The notes beneath the pieces are model-generated. The model had not been told where the DNA came from, did not search any database, and worked only from the letters and a program-made list of their open reading frames with translations. The position numbers and the translations under genes were made by a program. DNA of 64,000 nucleotides from Stenopsyche tienmushanensis (taxonomy: Eukaryota > Arthropoda > Insecta > Trichoptera > Stenopsychidae): assembly GCA_008973525.1 (NCBI GenBank), contig WACJ01000102.1, positions 744,001 through 808,000 on the forward strand, given 5' to 3'. Positions 12,009 through 25,600 of this stretch are shown here, one piece after another (the first letter of the stretch is position 1; each line of letters opens with the position of its first letter).

Positions 12009-14697
12009 AGGCCTTTCAATTTTGAGAAATTTCCAAAATTCGTTACATATTTAAATTGATATAAAAATATAATATATTTTTGTTTATTGTGATATATACA
12101 AACAAGATTGTATAATTTTGTTAATACCAAACCGTCTTGTGAAAAGATCGCATTCGATAGCAATTGGGTCCGTTATGAAATTCTACATGTCCTAATGTAG
12201 AATTACAAGAGTCCATAGTTGAAAAAAAAATTTAAAAAACAACTCGACAGCATTCAAACTTTTTTCTTGCACTCCAAATAGGAAGGGTCTTCGACGCCCA
12301 CGTCAACACACTCGAACACCTTCTCTGCGCTTCCTTTAGCGCATTTTTTGTTTACTTGTCCATTTCACGATGGTTTTTTGCGCGCGAAAAAAATGTGCTC
12401 TTTTTTTCACGAAATCTTCCGCGGTTACATCATCGGAAAACAACGAAATAATGAAGCGGTGAATCAATTTGACCTCGTTGACTTCCCAATCGATTCGGAC
12501 GAACTAAATCCAGCTCGGTTCTGCACCGGCCGAGGAACCTGCGATGCATTCGTGTAACACAGAAGACGTTCCAGATGTAATGTGGCCACCGAGACCGCCA
12601 TCATCAGTCAAGGTTGTCCGATCAAAGCAAGGACACATTCGAGAAACGGGTCACTATTCACCAATGCAATGGTGCAATGCCAATAGACGAGTAAAATGAA
12701 AAATGCCCAGAGCTGCATACAAAACTCGTTCTGCCAGAGATCTCAGGTAGAATTGTGCATGCACGCATGCAAGTCTCTATTTGAGGATAGGATAGTCAAC
12801 ATTCGGACATGTCGACATGGGGACACAAGAGATACTGGGAGTTTCTAACGAACAGCAAACGAACATAAATCTTTTCATTTTCAGATTCGATAGGAACGGT
12901 AAGCTATTAACAAGAAGATTAGGCGATAAAAATTAGCTGTAAAATAATGACGTCAAATATATGAATCTGTGCGTTTACCATTAATTTTGCGTGAAAGCCA
13001 ACTTGTTCGCCATAGCAACAAATTTGATTTTAAAAATTTTATTAGAAGAAAAAATATCACAGTTACACATCACTCAATAAGTTCGTAAGAAGGTTTTGGT
13101 CTCCGATTTTGGAATACGAACGGTATTTTATTCATATTATTCAGATTTGTATCATTCTTGAAGGAGACTATGCTGATGAATAAAGTCGAATTTCTTCCAA
13201 AAGTTGTTATATTAATCATCTTACAAATTTATTGAAATGTTATAATTATATCAATATTGTTAGGGGAAAAAACTAACTGAATCCAACAGTAATTAAATGG
13301 GAAATAAAGTGGAGTCGCTACTAATAATCATGTAAAAATCGATCGAAATAGTTATGCAACAATGTACAGCAAGCGTTAGAGAATGAAATGTTAAACGACT
13401 TGTAACTGGAAACAGTGCCACAGAAGTCCATGACACGCACGTACGCTACACCACATACAATTATCGGCAAAAAATATAATTCAAACAAATAATCCTTTAA
13501 AGCAGCTTGTTAATACCTAATTTACGTGTCTATAAAAAAAGACAACCGACATTTAAAAATCTCCATTTTTATATACCCAAGACTTGTATTTACCGAATGG
13601 AAACCGAATAGGCTGTTTCAGCGACAAAACCACGTATCAATATATCATATATTTCCAAATTATGATGTCATTATGAAAGAAAATTAAGTTAAAACCGCAG
13701 AAAAACACTTGAGCATCGTAAATAAGAAAATGACCAAAATCATTATACCCAACCACATTGTGACTTTATACAATGGCATTTGACAAACACCATCGACAAT
13801 CGTACTTCATTCGTCATTACATTTGGACAATACAAATTTACATCTTCGAATCAATTTTGCGAGATGAGAAAAGCGCGAAAACAAACAGACAAAAAAAAAT
13901 GCAAAACAAAGAAAACGAAAGGAGCTGAAAGAGGCAAACATTGCTACAAAACAAAGGCGATAACTCGTGCCGTCGACTGTCAAAAGTTCGATCGAATCAA
14001 TGGACATCGATTCAATGGCAAATCGTACATCTGCATATATTATAATTTTGCCCGAACTGATCCTATACGAAAATCATATTAACGATTTCGCAAATCTAAT
14101 TAGCACTCTGTGTATATCGGCACGGTAAACGGCCGCATATAAAATCATACTTTGGCCGTTTGCATCAAGGTCCCATATTATTGTGGAATTACATCGTTTG
14201 AATAATAACGAAGAAAAATTATATCACTGACAGTTATTTGTATGCGATTTTTAAAATAATGATAAACCACGCAGAATACTGATAAATCTAGCAACGATTT
14301 TGAGCCTCTTTTTCGATAATTTTCAGTGCTGTGAGAACATGGGTTTGAATATTGGTCCACGAACAATATCAATAGAAATCCATCAATATATTACACTGGT
14401 AAATTTATAAAAAATATAAATTAATAGAAGTATAACATACAAATTTATATAAATAATATTTCAACTCTCATATTATTTCACATTTATTTATTATTTCTGA
14501 AAATGTTGATCAAATTATGATGAATAAAATCGATCTAAATTACATACATTTTTTTGTGCAAGTTCTTAGTTACCGTCGAACTGCGAAAAACTAGATCGTT
14601 TGCATAAGGGTTAGGATTAACCGTTCGACTGTATGTATAGACATAGCGAAGGCGTTGGATAAATGACAACATCATGGTCGCTTCAAAATAAACACAT
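12009..14697. other. Gene-free stretch
   Basis: No gene can be supported. The part near 12250-12600 is less A+T-rich and carries a 69-codon open frame (12348-12557), and 13780-14082 holds a Lys/Arg/Thr-rich 100-codon frame with a minus-strand twin. Neither has splice context or domain resemblance. Confidence 0.4.
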
Positions 14698-14701
14698 TTA
14701 A

Positions 14702-15022
14702 CCCTTTAACTGCCAGCGACCATAAACTATCCTGCAAGATCATTTACGGGTTTTGGACATTTCTTGTTCAGGATTGTCACAATTTTAATAATAAGAAAAA
14801 AATAGTTTCAGTTACGTAACAAAAATCATTCAATAGAGACAGCCCTAATGATCTCTGTATGAATTTATTTAAAAATAAAATTGAACCGCCGAGATTCATT
14901 AAAATTTGAAAACAATTTTGGAATCACCAATTTATCCCTAGCAAAATATTTTTTAGGTATTAAAAAATGATTTTTATTTGAAAAAAAAACATAGCGACTC
15001 ACCGGTGAGTCGCTTGGCGCGT
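14702..15022. mobile_element. Possible piggyBac-like small element
   Basis: A TTAA at 14698-14701 is followed by CCCTTTAACTGCCAGCGACC, which resembles the CCCTTT start of piggyBac-type ends. The other side ends at a TTAA at 15023-15026; read inward on the minus strand it gives CGCGCCAAGCGACTC, sharing GCCA-GCGAC with the left end. A perfect 22-bp palindrome (AGCGACTCACC mirrored) occupies 14993-15014 close to the right end. The right terminus lacks the expected GGG, so the assignment is tentative. Confidence 0.35.
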
Positions 15023-15026
15023 TTAA

Positions 15027-15708
15027 GAGCCATTGCATTCATTTATAAACAGAATTTCAAATGAGAATGCATCTCACAAGTGTCAAATTTATAAATTTAA
15101 ATCGTTATTGTGCAAAAGACTTGTTGCAATATTGGACATTATTATCAAGTTATAAAGACACACTTTTATAACTTTCATAATATTTTTTTAAAGATTTTCC
15201 TCTAGCGCTATCTGATTATGATGATGATGATATATTTTGTTGTGTTGTATAATTTTTTTAATATCGGTCAAGTAATTAATACTTTTTAATATCGAATGTA
15301 TTCGAAAATGGGAATATGTTACGGAATGGAAATTCAAAGAGGATGCGCCGCAGACGGGGTGGAAAATTTGAGTGCGTCAGCTGGAGGCTGTGCAGGATTT
15401 GCAGAAAATGCAGACGGTCGCCTTCGAGAGCCGAAGGTATTTATTAGACGGCGAAGTGTTGCAGCATTTCAGTACAACTCTAGTCGCCTTGCCGCGAAGA
15501 CCGTGTGCGTTCCGTTCGACGCTGCGGTACGGAAAGGGTGAGAGAGATCTGTAGCTGGGGTTGAAGACGTCCAAAATTACAACCGGGAAAGGCGAAACCA
15601 TATCGAGCTTTCCCAGGACGCAAAAAATCAACCCCCTGACGTAGTTTTTAAATTAGTTTTAATCGAAAATTTTGCACAACAACAAAAAAACGCCAAAGTC
15701 GCGCCAAT
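15027..15708. other. Upstream region of the 15.8-kb exon
   Basis: The sequence changes from A+T-rich to more balanced composition from about 15300. Overlapping short open frames exist in all three plus frames at 15296-15554, but none is bounded by convincing splice sites. It may contain promoter or 5' untranslated sequence of the gene starting at 15798. Confidence 0.35.
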
Positions 15709-15713
15709 TCAGT
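15709..15713 (+). promoter_or_regulatory. Candidate arthropod initiator (TCAGT)
   Basis: TCAGT, the common arthropod initiator pentamer, lies 87 bases before the ATG at 15798. No TATA box is evident at the proper distance. The motif is short and could be a chance match. Confidence 0.25.
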
Positions 15714-15797
15714 GAAGTGATATTCCGGCCTCCGAACGAGAGAACGAAGCCTTGCGAAAGTTCAAATTTTCATTATTAAATTCTGAAGACTGACAGC

Positions 15798-15872
15798 ATG
15801 GACAAGAGGATGTTGAGATTGTCGCCGGCGCCGATGACTAACGACGAAAACCATACCGAATTTAAAGTAGAC
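15798..15872 (+). CDS. Candidate first coding exon (25 codons)
   Basis: ATG at 15798 opens MDKRMLRLSPAPMTNDENHT and continues EFKVD, ending exactly at a strong donor (GTGAGT at 15873). The exon ends in phase 0. The next plus-strand acceptor that clearly precedes coding sequence is at 32524-32526, also phase 0, directly before an ATG codon, so both exons can be joined without breaking the frame. The link is inference: the intron would be about 16.65 kb, and extra exons or a different partner cannot be excluded. The peptide has no signal sequence and no recognised domain. Confidence 0.55.
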
Positions 15873-18800
15873 GTGAGTATACATCCAACAAACAACATTT
15901 TTTCTCCCGATCATACACGAATGGATGCGACGTTTGAAATATCAGTGAACAAGTTTTTATCATATATGGATGAATATGCATTATATGTAAATTTTCGCAC
16001 ATTTTTTTTCTTCTTATATTCTCACAAACTCAAGGTTCTTGGGCGATCGAACAGTGTAAATAAAATCCACACGCATCCTGCCTCTTCAATTCGACCCATT
16101 TCGAATTTTATTCGTGTTCTTTATTTGCAATGATAAAAGCCGAGTCGGTATCGAGGTTAGAAGCCGGAGGCAATGGAAGTACTTTCGCAACGAAAAGTGT
16201 TCGTTTATTCATAAAGAAGGGCGTGACTGGTATCACACACATTACATATACTTATCGCACCAAAACGATTAATTTGACCGATGGAAAAGCCGCCTAATTC
16301 GAGGCTCAATCTGCGCGATTTCGCAACGGACGAACGTCCTCGTATCGAATTTTCAAATAAGTGCTCTAAATACTTAATCGCAGAATCGGGCAACAAAGAG
16401 CATTGGACATCGTTTAGATGCACATTGCGGCAAAATTAAATTAAGCGACTCAAGGCTGAAATCAATCAACTCTGATAAACGACGAACTGCCGCGCACAAA
16501 TTCAAATTTGATAAAGCGCCTCGCGAAGGCCGGCTCAATTCGGAGCCGTCCGACAATAAAAAGGCGTCGAGATGAAGAAACCGACTGCGACGTCGAAACA
16601 ATGAAAGGTTGCGAAACGTCGAATGAATACCTTTCGTTCGATTTGATGATCGCTCGGGTTAGACAGAAAATCGATCGAGAAAACCCATTCCGTCGACCGT
16701 TTCACAAGGCTCTATTGGCCAATCCGCGCGGCCGAACCGTAATATAAATCGGTTTAATAATTTTTCAAAACACACTCCAACGGATCATAGCAAAAATCAC
16801 GATCACGACCGCGACAAATTATGTAAAAATGTGTCTTTCATGCATAGTTTATGCAATTCATTCACACCCATGGTGACTCAAAGTTTACAACAGACTCATC
16901 GGCCGCCGTGGACCGCGGATGGACTCGAAACGCTGATGCCCAAGAGCACCGTGCTGTAAATTTTAATTTTTTCCAACATTGAATTTAAGAAAAAAACAAA
17001 GCCGTCGTTTAAAAGCAAGTAAAACCAGTTTAATAGATCGTTGCACTATTGAACATCTCAAGCGGACGAGCGTAATCAAGGACGCCGGCCCTTTGTTTTG
17101 TATGAATCAAATGTCCCAAGCGTAAAGGGCAACAATGAAGAAAACATGAGAAAATCTCTTCATTTTTCACCAGGGCATTACATAAAAAAACGGCATAATT
17201 GCTCAACTTCTTAACAATACGGTACGTATTCAATTCATTCAAAGCGTATCGATTTTTCACACATTTCTATTATGACTAAATATTGAGCTTCATACGTAAT
17301 ATTTTCTTTATATTTTCCTTTCGGTTATATCAGGAGTAATTATCTATATGCCATTATGGTTGCCATTGTTTATATATTAGCGATGAATGAGAATTTTCCG
17401 CATTCATGTAATAAAGCTGTGATTCTTCGAAACTGTCGAAATATCGCAATGAAATTTAAAGCCACAACTACAAACACGTAATACTAATAAAACCACACTA
17501 ATCAAGTCGCTAATATCAATGGATCGAACGACGTTTGAATCTGTTCGAGGGCTCATCAACATCAACGAAATTTGAAGTAAGGTTCAAAGAAAAAAATTAA
17601 GCTTCTTTAAAATACCTTCTGTTTGCATATATAACTATAAAAAATAATGTATTTCTTTCCAGTCCCCAATTAATAAATTGTTTATTCGATTTTGATTGAG
17701 TCATTTATGGTCCAATATACAAATTTACATGGAATTCAGCCTTAGCCCCATTTTATATAGGGTAACATTTATGACACCATAAAAAATGGCAGCAATTTAA
17801 ATGCCGTTCACAGATACCACCGCGAAACATCGATACAATCGACAATAGATAACCTTTGATGTCTTTAATGTCCGAGTGTAAATTAAAGCTCACCGCCGAT
17901 GTCGTTATAGACATAGCTGTGCCTCCGTGCGATGCATTTAAGATCAATGATAGCCACACACGTTTAAAATAAACCTGTCGAAAGCTGAAATCAGGACGCG
18001 ATCGTCCAGACAGCCTTGGAATACCTCGGACAATGACAGGTGGAAGCAGCCCTGGTCTCTTTTGCTTGAGCACATCCGATGGAAAAACTTAAGGCTAGAA
18101 AATCGAACGTCGAGTGAGATCACCGCGATGATCGAATGCCCAAAACGAAACACTGAGCTTTCACCGAAGTTTGTTCTGCCCTCGGGCGGTAAAATCATTT
18201 CTCCGATCCAGCATATATAAAAACACGGATAGATGACGATGTTGAGCCTCGAGCATGGCATTGTTACCAAATTGCGATATCCCAGGAGTAAATATGCACA
18301 AATTCGACACGGCAAGGTCAGAGGGTAAAACGAAATCGAAATTAATACCCGTCAGAGAAAAAGAAATTCACTCGAAATCGCGAACGTTCCGACGACGAGA
18401 AGGCGCAGATCTAAAATCGAATGCATTATTAGCGGAGTAATATTTCATACATCGGAATAGCCTTCGAGCAGTCGGCAATTAAACAAAACTTAAATGCAAT
18501 CAACTTTTGCGACAAGATAATCATCGGTATTAATATGGACATAAATAAATGCTCCGAGACACATGTAGCCATCCTCGAAGAGCAGGAGGCGAAACGAACA
18601 CAACGGAAAATGATACGGAGCTTGCGTCATGGATGGAGCCTTATCACGCACAGTGCAGAATTCATTCTCAGCCTTCAAAAATTTTCAATACACGCAAGCC
18701 GTACATTTTTTTTTTGGGATTATTAAATTTGCACACGGCATAATTACATCGTGTACGATAACAGACTAATTTGTTAAAGCCTGACGGCAAATTGTGCAGG

Positions 18801-19215
18801 TTGCAAAAAAATGCTAAATAATTAACGCAGTTTTCCGTCAGCTCCATGATGATGGCATCGATGGTCTTGCCGTTGGGAGGAATTGTAATACTGAGATCCC
18901 GATCGAATTAGAATACCGATTGATTGAATACGCCGAAATTCCTCAGCAGCACAAACAGGCGACATTATATGAGCGTTGTCAAAATATTGATAGTGACGAA
19001 TTTCAAAAATACGAACAAACAACAAATTTGTTTGTTTTCATTGAACGTCCACTCGTGGAAAACTTGTACGGCTTGAAGTATACATATCCGTAATTTAAGT
19101 CGAATTCCACGACGATTTCGATACTAGAAAACATATTTAAAGAGTCGACATAAAATACGTTTATTTGAAATGCCCAAATAAAAATTGATCAAGTTCTCGG
19201 ACTTCAGTTTATCGA

Positions 19216-19660
19216 TTGAGACCCACTGCAAAACCAGGCCTTCTTCAGTATCCATTCATAGGAAGGGGTTACATTCATTCCGTCTGTATCACATTTTTAA
19301 TTTGGAACGCTCATCCAATGGACCACCTGGATGAACGTGTCGAAGGGTTAATTCGCAGCGTTCTCGATAGGGATTGTAGAGAGTTTGTAAAGATTGAGTA
19401 GTTTTCCTCAAGGGATAGTGAAAAACTACTTTAAGCGACCTATTGATTTTACTGGAATACAGAGTTCATTCTCCCCTATCCTAAGATGAATTCTGACATG
19501 ACGCTTAAGTGCATCTCGGATTCGCTCCTACGCCAAGGTGTATCCCCGTCAGCGTGCAATTTATCCCCGCGAATTCAAGACTGGGCGGTTTCCCTTTTCA
19601 GGTTGACCCTCTCAGTTCGACGAGTAAAAAGCTATATAGAAGGCAGCGGAATTTTTGTCA
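19216..19660 (+). repeat. Dispersed modular repeat, copy 2
   Basis: The first part (ATCCATTCATAGGAAGGGGT and TACATTCAT) matches the module at 31.58 and 50.05 kb. The second part, from GAGTTTGTAAAGATTGAGTA through AGTTTTCC, the GCTTAAGTGCATCT block and GGATTCGCTCCTAC to GCGAATTCAAGACTG, matches the reverse complement of 43.67-43.92 kb. This copy joins modules that occur apart elsewhere. Confidence 0.6.
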
Positions 19661-22600
19661 TTCTACCAGGTTGTCTACTTGTTGTTCTTTTCGTGCTTGC
19701 TCAGATTTCACCTATTATTTGCTATAAAACTATATATAAAAAATCCTATATCCTTAAAAAATATTTCCTGTGGAGATATTTCATCTTCAGTTACCATATG
19801 ATTGAATCAAATGACACTACAATTTGTCCTGGTTTGTGTTTAATGACAATAATGAATATTTAGAATAGAATATACTACATTCAATTTTACTAAATTTCAT
19901 TGAAAAGCATCAATATTTTGAAGCAACGAGTAGCCATGACAATATAAGGATATGCTCAAGTTGTGATTTAGATCATTCCTTCAAAATTTTCGAGCACAAT
20001 CGAATAGATTTAACTTCGTGCGAATTGTTCGCTCGGTAAAAGTTCTATTATAGTAAATTTAGGGCCACGTTTCGTCGGGATTGCCTAATATGCGAACTCG
20101 TCAAAAATATGTGGGGATTTGTTTCGTTGATGCTTATACAAAATCTTACAAAATTGTTCCACATAAGCAACTACAAAAATATGCGTAGCGTGTGATACAG
20201 GAACACAATTGTGAAGAATTTCGCTACAATTAAGCGTGAAGTGCTTACGACAGCAGATTTACTCAAACGCGCCGAGGATTTCATCGCTTCGGCTATTTTA
20301 TGGCGATCGTAAAAACGCGTCCCGATGGATTGCTCGTCTTCGATGTTGAAAAATTTTAAAAACAAACAGCCGCCACAAAATATAATGAAGCCGTAAGCAA
20401 TTAGCCTTCTTTAAGCAGCTCCATAACATTTTACAATTATTCTCAAAACACAGCTCCTTTCGTTTCCAAGAAATGAATAATGCATTTCCGTCATGCTTAA
20501 TGCAATTATTCTTGCTTCACGCTTCCCTCCCACGTGAGCTTTATTTTGTCACTTCCAATATTTTCGACTCGTTACTCTCCTTTTATATGACCGCACACAT
20601 AAGACAGCAAATGTATTACATCGTTTACATAACGGATTTAGATGACACTATTAAATAATAGAATGAAAAAAATGAGCGTGCAATTCGAATGGTATTGCTC
20701 AATTTTAGCATCGGCGTATTGCTCGCTCGTCATTGCAAAACAATAGAGTCGAACGTCGAGATTTTCATCCAGGGAAAATGTGTTTTTCGCACGGCATTAT
20801 TTTCACACGAGTGAGATTCCTTGCGTCCAAACGATGATTCAATTAATCGATACAAATTTAAAGTGGGCGCAAATAGATACTAAATTCTGAATGATGCCTC
20901 CATAAAAGCCATTATATAAAACTATCGCCATCATCGTGTACATTCATACGCCGTAATAATTACGCCTAATTAATTTCTCATCCGCGATGAATCTATATGC
21001 ATACGCGTATTTAATTGTGAATTTGTGAATATTGCTTTCATTTCAATTTTTTCGCATAAGTATAATCATCATAATATAACCGGTTTTAAGATAAATTGAA
21101 AACGTGTCTTAATTGAAGCATTTTTACCCGTTGTCAGCTGTTAGATTTTTTTCTTTCGATATTTTACATTCACACTAATGACTGCCTTTTTTTAATTCGA
21201 CATCCGCATCGGTCCGATATCCGGAAAACTGAAAATCCTTTTTTATGATCGAGACCCGAAGGTCGCCTAGAACAAAGCGACACTCTAAAAGAAGTGCGTT
21301 ATTTGCAGTTAAAGATTATATCTAGCCTAATTTGTAGCAAAATGTCAAATCTTTTAATGTTTGGCATTAAAACTTCGCTTCATCGAATAGTTGACCTCAC
21401 GTGCAGACAATATAATAAAGCGACATTCAATGCTTTCCGCATAATCAAATGTAATTAATGTTATATACAAATGAGCGCTATTAAATCGAACCTTTGGGGG
21501 ATCGATCGAAATGAGATAGAGGACTGTTCAATATGTAATTAAATAGCTCGGATTGGCGTAAGAAATGCAGGATGCGGACGGTTGCGGAGGACGCCTGGTG
21601 TGTTCCACGCGTTAATTCATACCCGGATCTGGAGCATATAAAACTCGAAAGACAATGTCAACAGGCAGCATATCGTTCGACCAGTCGAGCAACCGATAAT
21701 TATAATAATGCAGGCGAGGAAAAGAGCACTTGCTGAAAGCCGAACAAAGAGCTCTAGCTGTGGACGAGAAAAAAAACGCATTCAGAGTGTAATTTTGCGC
21801 TCGAAACATGTTGAAAAGGATTATTAAATGCCTGACGGATGTCTCTTGGACATTTTCAACGCGAAGCAGCCTTTAATCATCACGTCAATTTATTAACAAT
21901 GATGGATGTCGACTCTTAGTCCAGTGTCAACAGTTTAAGGATTCCCTCAACCGTCCAAAGTTTGCATCGGAACGCTGAATGAGATTTCAACACGGACGCG
22001 CTTGAGGTAGGTCAAGTCCTATGCAAGCATCGAATCGAAATCAGCGGATAAGTTGTCAGATGTTGCGGTTATATAAGCGGCAAACGGATCCCAAGACAAT
22101 GCGAATCGCCCACTCAATGCAGAAGTAACGCGTGCTCGTGATCGTGCTGGGACTACCGACCTTTGATTTTAATTCCACATAATTACGAGAAGCCTCAAAT
22201 CCGTGAATCTGTCACGGTGGAGTGGAACAAAAGTCGGCCATCGCAGGACACGACGCGCCGCCGTCATATCCTCGGTTGACGGATGTAAACGTTCAGCAGC
22301 AGACGGATAAGGCGAAGAAAACGCCGTCGGCAAACCTGATCTCGTTTCTTCCTTTCGTGGCATTTGAAAACATGGAATACCTGTCGCTTTGAATTCTAGA
22401 CCTTCGAATCCGAGTCTCCCAGACGTCTGTCCAAGAGCTTCCTCTGCGAAATCTCAGACAGTTATCAACCATCGACAAATCGATCGACAAGTGGAACAGC
22501 TTCTGGGTTATATTTTCCTTATTATATAAAGAAACCACTTTGTGATTATATTATTAATTAAAAAAAAAACAACAACAACAAAAAAATAAAAGTCGATCCA

Positions 22601-25600
22601 ATACTAACCACAACGATTAAGGAAATAATATGGAAAATACAGCAGGCAGCGATAAATAAAATCTTACAATGAAGCCTTCAGGCTACTTTTTACATAGTAA
22701 ATACATCTAAGGATTAAAAGAATTTGAACAAAATACTACCAAATTAGATTTTTTTAAAAATTCATACTTATAAATCAAATTATAGTTCACGAACCAATAA
22801 AATAAACAGAAAATTGTTCAGAAGAATCGAATGTACATATGTATTAAATATAAATTTTATACTAATTTGTCGTCGTGCATTCATATAATATGATTCGAAA
22901 CAATAACTGTAAATTATCTCGCTTTTATGCTTTTATATTGTAAAAACCAACTTCTGCGAAAAAACCTCAGAAAACCTTGAGAAATGATTAACATGCATGC
23001 GAAAGTCTAAAGATAATGGATAATAAAAAATAAGTGCTATTTCAGATAGGCTTATGCACAAAAAATGTGTACAAATTTTAAACTGCCATCATGCCAGATT
23101 CATGGGGTTAATATTAACGAACAACATATTTTAGAATACATTCATTTGCATTAATTAGCTTACGGCAATAATGAAATATAATTATAATTGATAAATATAG
23201 AATACAAGCTCCATTAAGTTAATGATCTATTTCTTCCTATTTCTCCCTAATTAATGAAGAGACACCTTTGCAGTGCGTTCAAGAGCATTTCAATTAGAAC
23301 ATTTTCTCAATAAACCACCGAATGTAATCAAATTTAGGGCCGATTTGAATTAAAATGAACTTGCCAATACAAATTTATTTTGGTCCTAATAAGATTTCAT
23401 ACTTCCCAAATTATATTAGCGAGCAAAATTGTAAGAATAATGGGTTGATAAAGGCATTAATGAGCATTATTATTACCGATGATTATGGTTGTCGAATACT
23501 TCAATAAATACGGCATCGAGGACGCTTTCTACAAATTAATTAGCCGAAATATTTATGCAATGCTTTATAATTTTTCGCAAATATACATAACGAAAGAAAG
23601 GCACGGTAGCGGACGTCGAATAAGCGAACATCTGAAGGTGATCTATGATTCATTGCATTCAGCAGGATTTAGTGCGCCGATGGAAACAACTAAAGTGGAT
23701 CGATTGTCAGAACAATTTCGCCACGATATAATCGCGATACTTCCCGCGTTCGAATCCGCTCGAGGCGTTTTCGGCAAAACAATACAATCCGTGGCCCTCG
23801 GATTATTTTCGTCGTCGACGATCGGATTATCTCAAACTTTCGAGCGGTCTGATCGGCGTTCCAATTGTGCACGGGTGCAATTCGATCCGCTTCGGATTCA
23901 GCGACACGCTAAAATCTCGCCTCGAGAGCCTTCGCTTTCTTGGCATCGACGGAGAGGGCGACGGTGTAAATCTGCCATTAAAAAGAGCAAAAACCATGCT
24001 TCGAGAAAAGCTCATTTTTTCCATGCCGGAGCAAGGTCGAGAGACTCACGCACAGATTGAAATGATTCATGCCATGCGTGCATGTCACAACGATGAGCTT
24101 CCAAGACGCGGTGAAAGCGAACTCATCTTCAATTTTATTTATAGCGCAATATCAAAAGAGTCGTTCATCTTTTCGGTGACATAACGTCGGAAGCGGACGA
24201 GCAAACGCGTATTCTTTTTTTACAAATTACGTATTCGCATGAATACGAGATTATTTTTCGTACACTTCCTGACGGAACCGACTCGAGCGGATCCACATCG
24301 CGTCCGATGATCTATTTTCGTTTTGAGAGTCGCTGGCGAACGATCCGCGAGAGAAAGGAACCGTCGATCCCGAAGGACGCTCGTGACGTGGCGACGGCGG
24401 GGGGAGACATTCCGTGTTAAATCGATCGGCAATAATAGAGCCGGATTTCGGTCGACAGTAAAAGAGACATGAGACGACGACAAAAAAGCGATCGGATCTG
24501 CTCGGGCGCTCCGAACAGCTGATCGATGGCATGAGTCGGCGCCGATTGATGAATCATTTCGCGATTTGGGGAACGACCGTCGGATGAATGCACGCAGAAA
24601 TGACTGATGAACGAACCGTGGCTCGGCCAATTGAAAATTTAAAAATCGATTATCGTCGAAAGCGATTTGCATCGCCGTTTGGGCGCCTCAATCATGGCCA
24701 ATGAGCTAACGAGAATCGATCCATTAATTTCTTAATTACCGTATTATTTTCGCTTCAATTTCATAATACTTGACTACGAACTAAAAATCGATGAAAGATT
24801 TGTGTACATTCGGAAATTTTCTTAGATTATAATGGAAACAACTCGATACATTCGATGAAAAACATTCACCCTAAATTGCAATAACTTCTTGTAACACATC
24901 TTGATAAAACCATACTTTTATTTAGTTGCTGTAAAATAATTTTTCATCGTCATACAACTTCAAATTCAAAATATTTCCATATCAAATTTTAGTTCATTAA
25001 CGTTTTCAAATCGAAGGACATACATGCTATGCTATAATGTAAATCCACTTTTCTGTCAGCTCCGTCCCAGTGCGTAATAAGCTTGATTGAACAAACCAGG
25101 CTCAATAAATGAACCTTAACACTTTTGATAGTATACAATATTCGTTAATTTCTTTGGAATATTTCTTAATGTTCAACTTGCATTCTGTTGCTGCTTTCTG
25201 TTGATCAGCTATTTTTGGCTATTAATGTGTTGTGAAAATAAAAAGACAGGATTATCGTGCAAGCCTGTCAATTTACTTCTGAATGAGTACATTTTGCAAA
25301 GGAGTGGTGTGATACACAACTAATGACATCATTCCAGAATAGTCAAGGAGGAATAACGAAATTGGCCAATGATAACAATGATGCGAATATCTTAATTATC
25401 AAAACAAACGCCTCCTCTCAAGACAACACGAACGAAAGTCGTATTTTGTTGAAAGAGCTTAATAGCTTATCCGACGATAGCGATTTTAATTAATTATACC
25501 TGAATTTAAGGGTCGACACTGTCATCGATGCACGAGTGTATGATGAGACTTTCATCCTTCTCTAGAGTTACATCATCTTTCATAGATGAAATAACAAGAT

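Noticed and set aside
13780..14082. Basic 100-codon frame
   Set aside because: Lys/Thr-rich from A-rich DNA, mirrored by an open minus-strand frame, no recognisable family.
15296..15554. Possible exon containing RQLEAVQDLQKMQTVAFESR
   Set aside because: The segment looks protein-like and is followed by GTATTT, but a stop codon precedes it directly, the acceptor would be poor, and the other two frames are open as well.
17753..18315. Two minus-strand frames of 106 and 123 codons
   Set aside because: They overlap each other in different frames, show no domain and lack splice signals that would link them to any gene.
23479..24060. 193-codon open frame in the large intron
   Set aside because: It lies in locally G+C-richer DNA where open frames occur on both strands; no domain, no splice context, and composition changes abruptly along the frame.
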